From assembly GCA_021771635.1 (NCBI GenBank), contig JAETOQ010000044.1:1-33131 (forward strand): DNA of 33,131 bases. Reading direction: 5' to 3'. This stretch comes from Oscillospiraceae bacterium (GTDB lineage: Bacteria; Bacillota; Clostridia; Oscillospirales; Oscillospiraceae). Positions within the stretch are counted from its first letter, which is position 1, and every line of letters starts with the position of its first letter. Position numbers and translations under genes: made by a program. Below the pieces are notes generated by a model. It was not told the origin of the DNA, did not search any database, and was given only the letters and a program-made list of their open reading frames with translations. This document shows positions 1 to 7,567 of the stretch, in pieces.

Positions 1-317
1 TGCTCCTCGGTGCCGTGGGTCAGGATGGGGTCGCAGCACAGGCCGTTGTGGGTGGCCACGATGTCGCCGGTGGAGGCGCACTGCTTGCTCAGCTCCTCGA
101 TGCAGATGGCGGAGGCGAGGGGATCGGCGCCGCAGCCGCCGTACTCCTTGGGCACGCACATGCCCATGACGCCCAGGTCGAACAGCTTCTCGATGTTCTC
201 CCGGGGATACAGGGTCTTTTCGTCGGTCTCGGCGGCGATGGGCTTCACTTCGTTCTCAGTGAAGTCGGCCATCATCTTCCGGATCAGCTGATGTTCACGG
301 CTCAGATTGAAATCCAT
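1..317 (-). CDS. Acyl-CoA dehydrogenase, N-terminal part (runs off window)
   Basis: Only the first 105 or so residues are inside the window; the gene continues beyond base 1. The start ATG at 317-315 is preceded by AGGAG with 8 bases of spacing and gives MDFNLSREHQLI. The segment matches the N-terminal helical domain of short-chain acyl-CoA dehydrogenases: FDLGVMGMCVPKEYGG, then SAICIEELSKQCAS and a THNGLCCDPI stretch. These FAD enzymes interconvert acyl-CoA and enoyl-CoA. Downstream of abfD, which makes crotonyl-CoA, the natural inference is a butyryl-CoA dehydrogenase. The catalytic Glu and the FAD-binding residues are outside the window, so chain length and electron partner cannot be judged. 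It is the last visible gene of the leftward operon, separated from abfD by 177 bases that contain a long hairpin. Confidence 0.88.
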   Translation of the reverse strand, partial: MDFNLSREHQLIRKMMADFTENEVKPIAAETDEKTLYPRENIEKLFDLGVMGMCVPKEYGGCGADPLASAICIEELSKQCASTGDIVATHNGLCCDPILTHGTEE

Positions 318-422
318 GATGTTCTCTCCTTATATAAAATTTTGAGATTTCTGTATTTTCGACGCTCCTGGAGGCGCACAAACCCTCAGGGGCTGAAAAA
401 CGGCTCCTGCTGGTCGTCCGCT

Positions 423-455
423 CCGCACTGCGCGGCAGACTGCCGCGCAGTGCGG
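423..455. repeat. Long GC-rich intercistronic hairpin
   Basis: Perfect 15-bp inverted repeat (arms 423-437 and 441-455, loop GAC) between abfD and the acyl-CoA dehydrogenase gene. No T-run follows on the minus strand, so it is unlikely to be a complete terminator. It more likely affects mRNA processing or 3'-end stability, setting different levels for the genes on either side. Confidence 0.6.
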
Positions 456-494
456 GGAGGTATATCGAACAATGAGATGTTCCCGGAGGGTATC

Positions 495-1970
495 TTATTT
501 GATGCCGGCGATATCCTTGGCAAACTGCTTCTTGCCCTGGATGTTGCCCTGGCGGGCGATCATGATGCGCTGGGCCTGGGGAGAACCGGCACCGTGCATG
601 GACTCGGTGCGGTAGCCCACGGCGGCGGCACCCAGGCACATGTTCTCCAGGAAGCGCATGATGCGCTGGCGGTCCTCGGTGGACACGCCCTCCCGGGCGG
701 CAAAGAACTTGTTGCAGATCTCGCCGATGGTCTCGCCGTTGCAGCCCACCACAGTGTCGCTGTTGAAATCCTTCTGAGAGGGCATGGTGACCATCAGGCC
801 GCCGGCGATGTCCTCCGCCAGGCGGACGATCTCATAGGGGAACCGGGTCACGTTCTGCTTGCAGACGTTTGCCAGCAGCAGGTCGATCTGGTAGTTGCCC
901 GCCTTGGTCTTGACGCCCTGGGCGGAGCAGGCGATGCCGCAGCAGAACAGCGTCTCATTCAGGTGCGTCATCTCGATCAGCTTATCCTTCACAGCGCTGG
1001 CCTTCTCCACACCGTTATACTCAGCGGCAAGAGCCGCGGCGCCGATGACCACATCGCCCACGCCCACCTTGCAGCCGCCGTAGGACTGGCGGTGATAGCC
1101 GGCGAAGCGCTCCACGATCATGCCGGCGAACTCATATTCGCCGTTGAGGAAGATGTACTCGTTGGGGATGAACACGTGATCCAGCACCACCAGGGCCTCC
1201 TGGCCGCCGAACTTGGCGTTGCCCACGTCGATGGAGGCGTCCTCCTCCAGCTTCCGGGTGTCGCAGGACTGACGGCCGTAGATCATATACATGCCCTCGG
1301 CGTCGGTGGGGCAGGCGAAGCTGACCGCCCAATCCTTGTCCGCCTCGCCCATGGAGATGGTGGGCATAAAGATGTGCCAGTGGGAGTTGATGGAGCCGGT
1401 CTGGTGGCACTTGGCGCCGCAGACCACGATGCCGTCGGGGCGGCGCTCCACAACGTGGACGTACATGTCGGGGTCGGCCTGCTGGCTGGGAGCCTTGGAA
1501 CGGTCGCCCTTGGGGTCGGTCATGGCGCCGTCCACGGTCAGGTCGTTGTCCTGAACGAAGGTCAGGAACTTCTTAAAGTTCTCATGATAGTGGGTGCCGT
1601 ACTTCTCGTCGATCTCATAGGTGGTGGAGAACACAGCGTTGAAGGCGTCCATGCCCACGCAGCGCTGGAAGCAGGAAGCGGTCTTCTGGCCCAGCAGGCG
1701 CTGCATCTTCACCTTGTTCATCAGGTCCTCGGTGGACTGGTGCAGGTGGGTGAAGCGGTTGATGGTGCGGCCGGTGAGGCTGGACTTCACGGTCATCAGG
1801 TCCGCGTACTGCGGGTCCTGCGCCAGGGCGTAGGTCATGGCGACGCAGTTGATGGAGGGGCGGATCATGGGGTGATCCACCCAGTTCTCGATCTTCTCGC
1901 CGAACATGTACACCCGGGTGTTCAGCTTGCGCAGGCTCTCAATGTATTCCTGTGCGGTCATTAGTGCCAT
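495..1970 (-). CDS. abfD: 4-hydroxybutyryl-CoA dehydratase / vinylacetyl-CoA delta-isomerase
   Basis: 491-residue flavoprotein of the 4-hydroxyphenylacetate 3-hydroxylase/AbfD family. AbfD dehydrates 4-hydroxybutyryl-CoA to crotonyl-CoA by a radical mechanism using FAD and a [4Fe-4S] cluster. In the Clostridium aminobutyricum enzyme the cluster ligands are Cys99, Cys103, His292 and Cys299. Here the same set is present shifted by one: C100 and C104 in CFQRC, H293 and C300 in HRQSYGGC. This separates it from aromatic hydroxylases of the same fold. Length is as expected (about 490). Start at 1970 has GGAGG 9 bases upstream; a second ATG at 1961 is too far from it. It sits 37 bases behind the CoA-transferase gene and appears co-transcribed. 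It works in 4-aminobutyrate or succinate conversion to butyrate. The gene looks intact and active. Confidence 0.95.
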   Translation of the reverse strand: MALMTAQEYIESLRKLNTRVYMFGEKIENWVDHPMIRPSINCVAMTYALAQDPQYADLMTVKSSLTGRTINRFTHLHQSTEDLMNKVKMQRLLGQKTASCFQRCVGMDAFNAVFSTTYEIDEKYGTHYHENFKKFLTFVQDNDLTVDGAMTDPKGDRSKAPSQQADPDMYVHVVERRPDGIVVCGAKCHQTGSINSHWHIFMPTISMGEADKDWAVSFACPTDAEGMYMIYGRQSCDTRKLEEDASIDVGNAKFGGQEALVVLDHVFIPNEYIFLNGEYEFAGMIVERFAGYHRQSYGGCKVGVGDVVIGAAALAAEYNGVEKASAVKDKLIEMTHLNETLFCCGIACSAQGVKTKAGNYQIDLLLANVCKQNVTRFPYEIVRLAEDIAGGLMVTMPSQKDFNSDTVVGCNGETIGEICNKFFAAREGVSTEDRQRIMRFLENMCLGAAAVGYRTESMHGAGSPQAQRIMIARQGNIQGKKQFAKDIAGIK

Positions 1971-2007
1971 TTTGTTTTTCCTCCTCGATATATTTGGGGG
2001 GTATGAT

Positions 2008-3466
2008 TCAGTCGTTCGCCAAGCCCATCAGCTCGTCACGGAAGATGCGCTCGTCCATGAGCTTCAGGTCCTCAGCGATCTTGGGCATGAACTCCATCTG
2101 ATCCAGGACCTGGGTCTGGAGGTCGATGCCGGGGGCGATCTCGATCAGTGTCACGCCCTCAGGACGCAGTTCAAACACCGCGCGCTCCGTGATATACAGA
2201 ACGGGCTGGTGCACCTTGTTGGCGTAGACGCCGGAGAAGGTGATATGCTCCACCTGGTTGACGAACTTCTTCTTGGCGCCCTCCTGCACGATGACCAGCT
2301 TGCCGTCACGGCATTCGGTCTTCAGGCCCTTGGCGGTGAAGGTGCCGCAGTAGACCACCTTCTTGGCGTTCTGGGTGATGTCGATGAAGCCGCCGGCGCC
2401 GGCCAGACGGGTGCCGAACTTGGAGACGTTCAGGTCGCCGTTGGGCGCGGTCTCCGCCAGGCCCAGGAAGGCCACGTCCAGACCGCCGCCCTGGTAGAAG
2501 TCGAACTGGACGTTGTGGTCCAGGATCGCCATGGCATTGGCGGAGGCGCCGAACTGGGTGCCTCCGTAAGGCACACCGGCGATGCCGCCGGCCTCCACGG
2601 TCAGCGTCATGCTGTCGGAAATGCCCTCCTCAGCGGCGACGTTGGCAATTTTTTCCGGAGCGCCGGTGCCCAGGTTGACGATGGCGTCCTTAGGCAGTTC
2701 CATGGCCGCGCGGCGGGCCAGGATCTTCTTGGCGTCCAGGGGGATGGGGGGAATGGCGTCCACGGGGATGCGGAACTCGCCGGTCAGGGCGCCGTCATAG
2801 GGCATGCCCAGGCACTGCATATTGTCCTCAATAGATCCTACCACAATCGCGTCCACATAGATACCGGGAATCTTCACCAGCTTGGGGTCCAGAGAGCCGC
2901 CCTGGACGATCTTCTCCACCTGGACGATGACCTTGCCGCCGGAGTTCTTGGTGGCCTGGGCCTGGGCGGTGACGTCCAGGGGGCCGATCTTCGATCTCAA
3001 TGAGCTTCACCAGATCTTCCTTCGTGCAGGTGTTCAGCTTGCCGCCGCCGTTGCGGGGATCGGCGAAGGTGTACAGGCCCACGTGGGTGATGGTGCCGAT
3101 GTTGTGGGCCGCGATATCACGGTACATGTGGGTGATGACGCCCTGGGGCAGGTTATAGGCTTCGATCTTGTTGGCCAGGGCCAGATCGCCCAGCTTGGGG
3201 GCGCGGTCCCAGTGGCCGCCGACCACGCGCTTGACCATGCCCTCGTGGCCGTAATGGTCACCGCCGGTGCCGTCCCGGTGGCCCTGACCGGCCGCGAAGA
3301 ACAGCGTCAGGTCGCGGGGATGGCCGGTCTCCAGGAAACGGTTTTCCAGTGCGGTGGACAGTGCCTCCGGGCAGGCGCAGCTGACGAAGCCGCCGGTGGA
3401 GATGGTGTCGCCGTCGTTGACCATCAGTGCCGCTTCTTCAGCGGTGATCACACGAACTTTCTTCAT
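2008..3466 (-). pseudogene. Propionate/acetate CoA-transferase (Pct/YdiF type), broken by internal deletion and frameshift
   Basis: Two frames carry the two parts of one family I CoA-transferase. The first part (from 3466, GAGGG 9 bases upstream) reads MKKVRVITAEEAALM to KEDLVKLIEIE. The second, in another frame, resumes at about 2990 with KIGPLDVTAQAQATKNSGG and runs to the stop at 2008. In intact Pct proteins about 37 residues lie between these points (the FYPAFPIHVALIRGTYADESGN-like stretch). The span of 1,459 bases plus roughly 110 missing gives the usual 520-odd residues. The missing length is thus about 3n+2, which explains the frame change. The junction reads GATCGAAGATCG, a 5-base direct repeat. 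The catalytic Glu motif (VEAGGIAGVP) is preserved in the second part. The intact enzyme would activate 4-hydroxybutyrate for AbfD. As written it cannot make a full protein; real deletion or misassembly are both possible. Confidence 0.85.
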
Positions 3467-3499
3467 GTCTGTCTTCCCTCTTTTTATGTATGATTGAAA

Positions 3500-4300
3500 T
3501 TACTTGTTCTGGAAGTGCTTTTCCTTGCGCTTCTCCAGGAAGGCGCTCATGCCCTCCTTCTGGTCGGCGGTGGCGAAGCACATGGCGAACAGCTCGTTCT
3601 CCAGGGCGATGCCGTCATCGATGTCCATCTGCATGCCGCGGTCGATGCAGGCCTTGGAGTACTTCACGGCGATGGGAGCATTGGCGGTGAAGGACTTGGC
3701 CATGGCCACAGCGGCGTCCATCAGCTCCTCAGCGGGATACACAGCATTGACCAGGCCGATCTCCTTGGCCTCCTCGGCGCCGATGACCTTGCCGGAGAAG
3801 ATCAGCTCCTTGGCCTTGGCGATACCCACCCGGCGGGGCAGACGCTGGGTGCCGGAGAAGCCGGGGGTGATGCCCAGGCCCACCTCGGGCTGGCCGAACT
3901 TGGCGCCGCCTTTGCCCTCAGCGTTGGGGCCGGCAGCCAGGATGATGTCACAGCTCATGGCGATCTCGCAGCCGCCGCCCAGAGCGAAGCCGTTCACCGC
4001 GGCGATGGTGGGGATCTCCAGCTTCTCGATACGGCGGAACAGGGCACTGCCCCGCTGGCCCCACTTGCGGCCGGCGGCCACGTCCATGGGATACTGCTCG
4101 CCGATATCGGCGCCAGCCACGAAGGAGCGGCCCTCGCCGGTCAGGATAAAAGCGCCCAGCTCGGCGTCCTTCTCCACTTCGGAGATCAGCTGCTCCAGCT
4201 CGGAAATAACAGTGGAGTTCAAAGCGTTCAGGGCCTCGGGACGATTGATGGTGGCAATACCGATGTTGCCGTTTTTCTCGTAACGAATGGTCTGATACAT
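3500..4300 (-). CDS. crt: Enoyl-CoA hydratase (crotonase)
   Basis: 266 residues, typical crotonase length. The start at 4300 (MYQTIRYEKNG) has GGAGG 8 bases upstream; the frame is open further upstream, but that extension would begin before the mapped sigma-54 transcript start. Oxyanion-hole segments are present (SFVAGADIGE and FALGGGCEIAMSCD). Both catalytic glutamates of hydratases are kept: the Glu of GGGCE and the Glu of GQPEVGLG. It should therefore hydrate crotonyl-CoA to 3-hydroxybutyryl-CoA or do the reverse, rather than being an isomerase or decarboxylase relative. A small insertion (GPNAEGKGG) precedes the second glutamate. First gene of the leftward operon, 33 bases ahead of the CoA-transferase gene, so crotonyl-CoA from AbfD can be drawn to either butyryl-CoA or 3-hydroxybutyryl-CoA. 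Substrate chain length is inferred from context. Confidence 0.9.
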   Translation of the reverse strand: MYQTIRYEKNGNIGIATINRPEALNALNSTVISELEQLISEVEKDAELGAFILTGEGRSFVAGADIGEQYPMDVAAGRKWGQRGSALFRRIEKLEIPTIAAVNGFALGGGCEIAMSCDIILAAGPNAEGKGGAKFGQPEVGLGITPGFSGTQRLPRRVGIAKAKELIFSGKVIGAEEAKEIGLVNAVYPAEELMDAAVAMAKSFTANAPIAVKYSKACIDRGMQMDIDDGIALENELFAMCFATADQKEGMSAFLEKRKEKHFQNK

Positions 4301-4390
4301 ATGTAGTTCCTCCTCTAACCTTTTAAATTTTGTGACGCACATCTGCGGCTTCTCTTGTGCGTTCCAACTCTTTGCTGCTCTTAAAATGTA

Positions 4391-4405
4391 GCAAAAAACA
4401 TGCCA
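4391..4405 (-). promoter_or_regulatory. Sigma-54 (-24/-12) promoter of the crotonase-abfD operon
   Basis: On the minus strand the sequence is TGGCATGTTTTTTGC, followed by T, against the consensus TGGCACG-N4-TTGC(A/T). The invariant GG (4404-4403) and GC (4392-4391) are exactly 10 bases apart. Transcription would start near 4380, leaving a leader of about 80 bases before the crotonase ATG. A sigma-54 activator gene and rpoN are divergently encoded next door, which supports the assignment. Confidence 0.85.
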
Positions 4406-4516
4406 ACTCAAAAGGCGTTTTTCCTCGGGATCACCTCTGTTTTTTTGTACACATTGTTAAGCTTTTGTTCAGTCTTTTGTGCGTTCCGCTCACGCAGTTT
4501 GGAAAATTTTTCTTAC

Positions 4517-4534
4517 CTATTCAAAAATGAATAG
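4517..4534. promoter_or_regulatory. Activator-binding palindrome, copy 1 (candidate enhancer/UAS)
   Basis: Perfect palindrome CTATTCA-N4-TGAATAG. Its centre lies about 134 bases upstream of the -12 element of the sigma-54 promoter, a normal enhancer position for AAA+ activators. The same motif recurs at 4648 and, less well, at 4669, so it is probably the binding site of the adjacent Fis-type regulator. Confidence 0.7.
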
Positions 4535-4647
4535 ATCGAACAGAGGGCTGGCTGGTCGTTCTCAAACAGGCGTTTTGTGCGGATGGAATAACTTTTGGGG
4601 CGTATTTCTGTCAAATCCGACCGCTTTTTTTTGCGCCCCATCCCTTT

Positions 4648-4665
4648 CTATTCAGTTTTGAATAT
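4648..4665. promoter_or_regulatory. Activator-binding palindrome, copy 2
   Basis: CTATTCA-N4-TGAATAT, one mismatch from copy 1. It lies immediately upstream of the -10 hexamer of the regulator's own promoter, covering the place where a -35 contact would be made. Occupation here should repress the regulator gene. Confidence 0.65.
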
Positions 4666-4673
4666 GGTATACT
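4665..4673 (+). promoter_or_regulatory. Extended -10 promoter of the sigma-54 activator gene
   Basis: TGG-TATACT (TGn extended -10, hexamer 4668-4673) with no good -35. The expected transcript start is near 4680, so any translation start before that point is unlikely. Operator-like palindromes lie on both sides of the hexamer. Confidence 0.5.
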
Positions 4674-4686
4674 CATTTTTGAATAG
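4669..4686. promoter_or_regulatory. Activator-binding palindrome, copy 3 (one good half-site)
   Basis: ATACTCA-N4-TGAATAG: the right half is perfect, the left has two mismatches. It is offset by exactly 21 bases (two helical turns) from copy 2 and overlaps the -10 and start region of the regulator promoter, as expected for cooperative autorepression. Confidence 0.5.
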
Positions 4687-4726
4687 AATTGTCGGTTTTA
4701 CCGTTTTTGGAAGGCAGGTGCAAATT

Positions 4727-6151
4727 TTGTCACAGTCCACAAATTTCTCCGGGCTCTTTGACGATGATATCAACCTCAAGGCCCTTTTTGAGATCATCAA
4801 CCCGGAAAACAACCTGGTTCTGGCGGACGACATGATGCTCTCCGACGCCAGGGGCATCATCCTCCGTGTCAGCGAGACCTATGAGAAGAACTTCGGCTTT
4901 GCCCACGACTCCATCGTGGGCAAGTCGGCCTTTGATCTGGAGTCGGACGGCACCTTCACTCCCTGCATCACGGCGGAGGTCATCCGCCAGCGGAAAAAGA
5001 TCACAGCCACCCAGACCATCAACCACACCCACAAAAATGTGATGACCGTGGGCATCCCCCTGTTCGACAACAGTGGGGAGCTGAAATACGCCGTGTGCTT
5101 CAATACCGTGTCCATGGAGCAGATCAACGCCATCCAGCAGAATTACCGGCACCTCCAGGACTCCTTGCAGCAGTACTCCCAGGAGATCGCGGAGCTGCGC
5201 ACCCGGGCCACCTCCACCAGTCTGATCTTCAAAAGCGCCTCCATGAACCGGCTGTGGACATTGATGCAGAACACCGCCAACACCAAGGCCAATATTCTGA
5301 TCACCGGCGAGACCGGTGTCGGCAAAAGCGCCATCGCCAAAAATATCCACGCCATGAGCAACCGGAGCGATGGTCCCTTTATTGAGGTCAACTGTGCGGT
5401 GCTCCACGAAAATCTCATTGAATCCGAGCTGTTCGGCTACGAAAAGGGCGCGTTTACCGGCGCCTCCGCCTCCGGCAAGATCGGCAAGATCGAGCTGGCC
5501 AACCACGGCACGCTGTTTCTGGACGAGATCGGTGAGCTCCCTCCCCACATCCAGTCCAAGCTGCTGCAGCTCATTCAGGAGAAGACCATTGAGCGGCTGT
5601 CCGGCACCAAGAAGATCGAGTTGGATTTCCGTCTGATCGTCGCCACCAACCGCAATTTGGAGGAGGAGGTCCAGCGGGGGCTGTTCCGATCCGACCTCTT
5701 TTACCGTCTGAATGTCATCCGCATCCACATTCCGCCCCTGCGCCAGCGTCAGGAGGACATCTATCCCCTGGCCTATCAGTTCCTAGCCCGGTTTTGCGAC
5801 GAATACAACAAAACCTTGAGCTTCAGTCCCCGCTTCCAGGCCTTCCTGGAGCAGTACGATTGGCCCGGCAACGTGCGCCAGCTGGAAAATCTCATTGAGC
5901 GGATGGTCATCACCGTGCAGGACCCCATCATCGATGTGACCCACCTGCCGGTGGAGTACACCGGCGAGGCGGTCCCCCCCGCGGAGCTGCTGGCCCAGGC
6001 GGGCACACTGGCTGAGCGGATGGACGCTTACGAGGGGCAGATCATCCGGGACGCTTACCGCCGCTGCGGAACCACCGTGGCGGTGGCCAGGGAGCTGGGC
6101 ATCTCTCAGGCCACCGCGGCACGGAAGATCGCCAAATACGCTGCCCGCTGA
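4727..6151 (+). CDS. Sigma-54-dependent transcriptional activator (PAS, AAA+, Fis HTH)
   Basis: With the TTG start at 4727 the protein has 474 residues. Order: a PAS-like sensor domain (about 26-126), a short coiled linker, the AAA+ core (about 165-400) and a C-terminal Fis-type helix-turn-helix (VARELGISQATAARKIAKY). The AAA+ core has Walker A GETGVGKS (194-201), the GAFTGA loop that touches sigma-54 (241-246), Walker B LFLDEIGE and the LFYRLNV/LRQR arginine region. There is no receiver domain, so a small ligand sensed by PAS is more likely than phosphorylation. The frame is open from 4595 with ATGs at 4595 and 4664, but both lie upstream of or inside the mapped promoter; GTG 4718 and TTG 4727 (AGGTG 6 bases upstream) fit better. 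It should drive the divergent crotonase-abfD operon. 26 bases separate it from rpoN. Confidence 0.92.
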   Translation: MSQSTNFSGLFDDDINLKALFEIINPENNLVLADDMMLSDARGIILRVSETYEKNFGFAHDSIVGKSAFDLESDGTFTPCITAEVIRQRKKITATQTINHTHKNVMTVGIPLFDNSGELKYAVCFNTVSMEQINAIQQNYRHLQDSLQQYSQEIAELRTRATSTSLIFKSASMNRLWTLMQNTANTKANILITGETGVGKSAIAKNIHAMSNRSDGPFIEVNCAVLHENLIESELFGYEKGAFTGASASGKIGKIELANHGTLFLDEIGELPPHIQSKLLQLIQEKTIERLSGTKKIELDFRLIVATNRNLEEEVQRGLFRSDLFYRLNVIRIHIPPLRQRQEDIYPLAYQFLARFCDEYNKTLSFSPRFQAFLEQYDWPGNVRQLENLIERMVITVQDPIIDVTHLPVEYTGEAVPPAELLAQAGTLAERMDAYEGQIIRDAYRRCGTTVAVARELGISQATAARKIAKYAAR

Positions 6152-6177
6152 CCTCATGACGGGAAAGGAGTCGGAAT

Positions 6178-7521
6178 ATGAGTCTCGTCTCGCTGAAAGC
6201 CGAACTGCGCCAGGAGCTGAAGCTGACGCCTCAGCTCCTGCAGTCCATGGAGATCCTGCAGATGAACTCCCAGGAACTGCTGGACTATCTGGGCCGCGTC
6301 ACGGAGGAAAACCCCCTTCTGGAGCAGGAGAGCCCGCCGGACCTCCGCAGCGCCTATGAGGAGCTTCGGCAGAAGGCCAGCTGGATCGACGGCGGCGTCT
6401 ACGGCGCCACCTTTACCCACGAGGACGGCGGACTGCCCGAGCGCGGCGGGCTGGACCGGGAGACGGAGAGCCTTTCCGCCTTTCTCTGCGACCAGCTGGA
6501 CCGGAAACGGCTGCCCAAGCCCCTGCTGGCTCTGAGCAAATACATTGCCGAGCTGGTGGACGAGGACGGCTACTTAGCGCCGGAAGACCTGGACGATCTG
6601 CGGGAGTTGAAGATCCCCCAAGCGCTTACCGACCAGGCCCTTGAAACCGTACAGAGCCTGGACCCCGCCGGCGTGGGTGCCCGGAGCCTTTCGGAATGCC
6701 TGCTGCTTCAGCTGGCACGCCAAGGGGATGCATCCCCAGCGGTCATGGATATCGCCGCCCGTTTTCTTCCGGAGCTGAGCCGGAAGCACTATGGCCCCAT
6801 CTCCCGGGAATTGGACCTGACCACGGAGGAGATCCAGGCCGCGGAAAAGGTCATCGCCGGTCTGGACCCCCATCCGGGCCGTGCGTTTCAGCCTGCGGAA
6901 CCCACGGTATATGTGCGGCCGGACGTCTTCATTGTGGAACTGGACGGGGAACTGAAGGCCATCCTGAACGAGTACTATCTCCCCCATATCTCCATCAGCT
7001 CCTACTACGTCCGCCTGCTGAAAGAATCCGATGAAAAGGACACCCGGGAATACCTTCGGCAGAAGATGCAGCAGGCCAAATGGCTGCTGAACAACCTGGA
7101 GCGCCGCGGCAGCACGCTCCGCCGGTGTGCCGACGCGATTTTGGAGGCGCAGCGTCCCTTTTTTGCCGGAGAGACCGGTGAGCTCTCTCCCATGTCCCTC
7201 TCTTCTCTTGCAGACACGCTGGAGCTCCACCCCTCCACCATCTCCCGGGCCACCCGGGGCAAATATCTGCAATGCCGTCAGGGCACCTTTCCCCTGCGCT
7301 ACTTCTTCAGCCGTGCGGTAGGGGCCCAGGGGCCCTCCCGTCAGGCAGTCAAGCAGAAGCTTCTGGCCCTGGTAAAGGCCGAGGACCCCCAGCACCCCCT
7401 CAGTGATCAGCGGCTCTGCCGGATGCTGTCTGAAAATGGTGTCCAGCTGGCCCGCCGGACCGTGGCGAAATACCGTATGGAATTGGGGATCGGGTCCTCC
7501 ACAGCCCGAAAACAGCGGTAA
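6178..7521 (+). CDS. rpoN: RNA polymerase sigma-54 factor
   Basis: 447 residues. Region I is the Gln/Leu-rich activator-interaction segment at the N-terminus (LKLTPQLLQSMEILQMNSQELLDYL). The core-binding region follows. The C-terminal DNA-binding region ends with the RpoN box ARRTVAKYR (about 425-433), which reads the -24 element. Start 6178 has AAGGAG 7 bases upstream. It is downstream of the activator gene in the same direction, 26 bases apart, and ends at a strong terminator, so activator and sigma factor look co-transcribed. Having the sigma factor beside one client activator and one client promoter makes this a nearly self-contained control unit, though rpoN may serve other promoters elsewhere. 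Confidence 0.95.
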   Translation: MSLVSLKAELRQELKLTPQLLQSMEILQMNSQELLDYLGRVTEENPLLEQESPPDLRSAYEELRQKASWIDGGVYGATFTHEDGGLPERGGLDRETESLSAFLCDQLDRKRLPKPLLALSKYIAELVDEDGYLAPEDLDDLRELKIPQALTDQALETVQSLDPAGVGARSLSECLLLQLARQGDASPAVMDIAARFLPELSRKHYGPISRELDLTTEEIQAAEKVIAGLDPHPGRAFQPAEPTVYVRPDVFIVELDGELKAILNEYYLPHISISSYYVRLLKESDEKDTREYLRQKMQQAKWLLNNLERRGSTLRRCADAILEAQRPFFAGETGELSPMSLSSLADTLELHPSTISRATRGKYLQCRQGTFPLRYFFSRAVGAQGPSRQAVKQKLLALVKAEDPQHPLSDQRLCRMLSENGVQLARRTVAKYRMELGIGSSTARKQR

Positions 7522-7554
7522 AAAGACTCCCGTGAACATCACGGGAGTCTTTTT
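7521..7554. terminator. Bidirectional intrinsic terminator between rpoN and carbamate kinase
   Basis: Perfect 15-bp inverted repeat (7521-7535 and 7539-7553, loop ACA) with A-run and T-run flanks. It can end rpoN transcripts rightward and carbamate kinase transcripts leftward; the two genes converge here. Confidence 0.9.
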
Positions 7555-7567
7555 CATGCAGCATACG

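Noticed and set aside
15-1964. 649-codon open frame on the plus strand, opposite abfD
   Set aside because: Shadow of the GC-rich abfD codons; rich in His/Gly/Ala/Leu without any motif, while the minus frame gives a complete AbfD with all cluster ligands.
4730-5728. 332-codon minus-strand frame opposite the sigma-54 activator
   Set aside because: Antisense shadow; the plus frame has complete AAA+ motifs.
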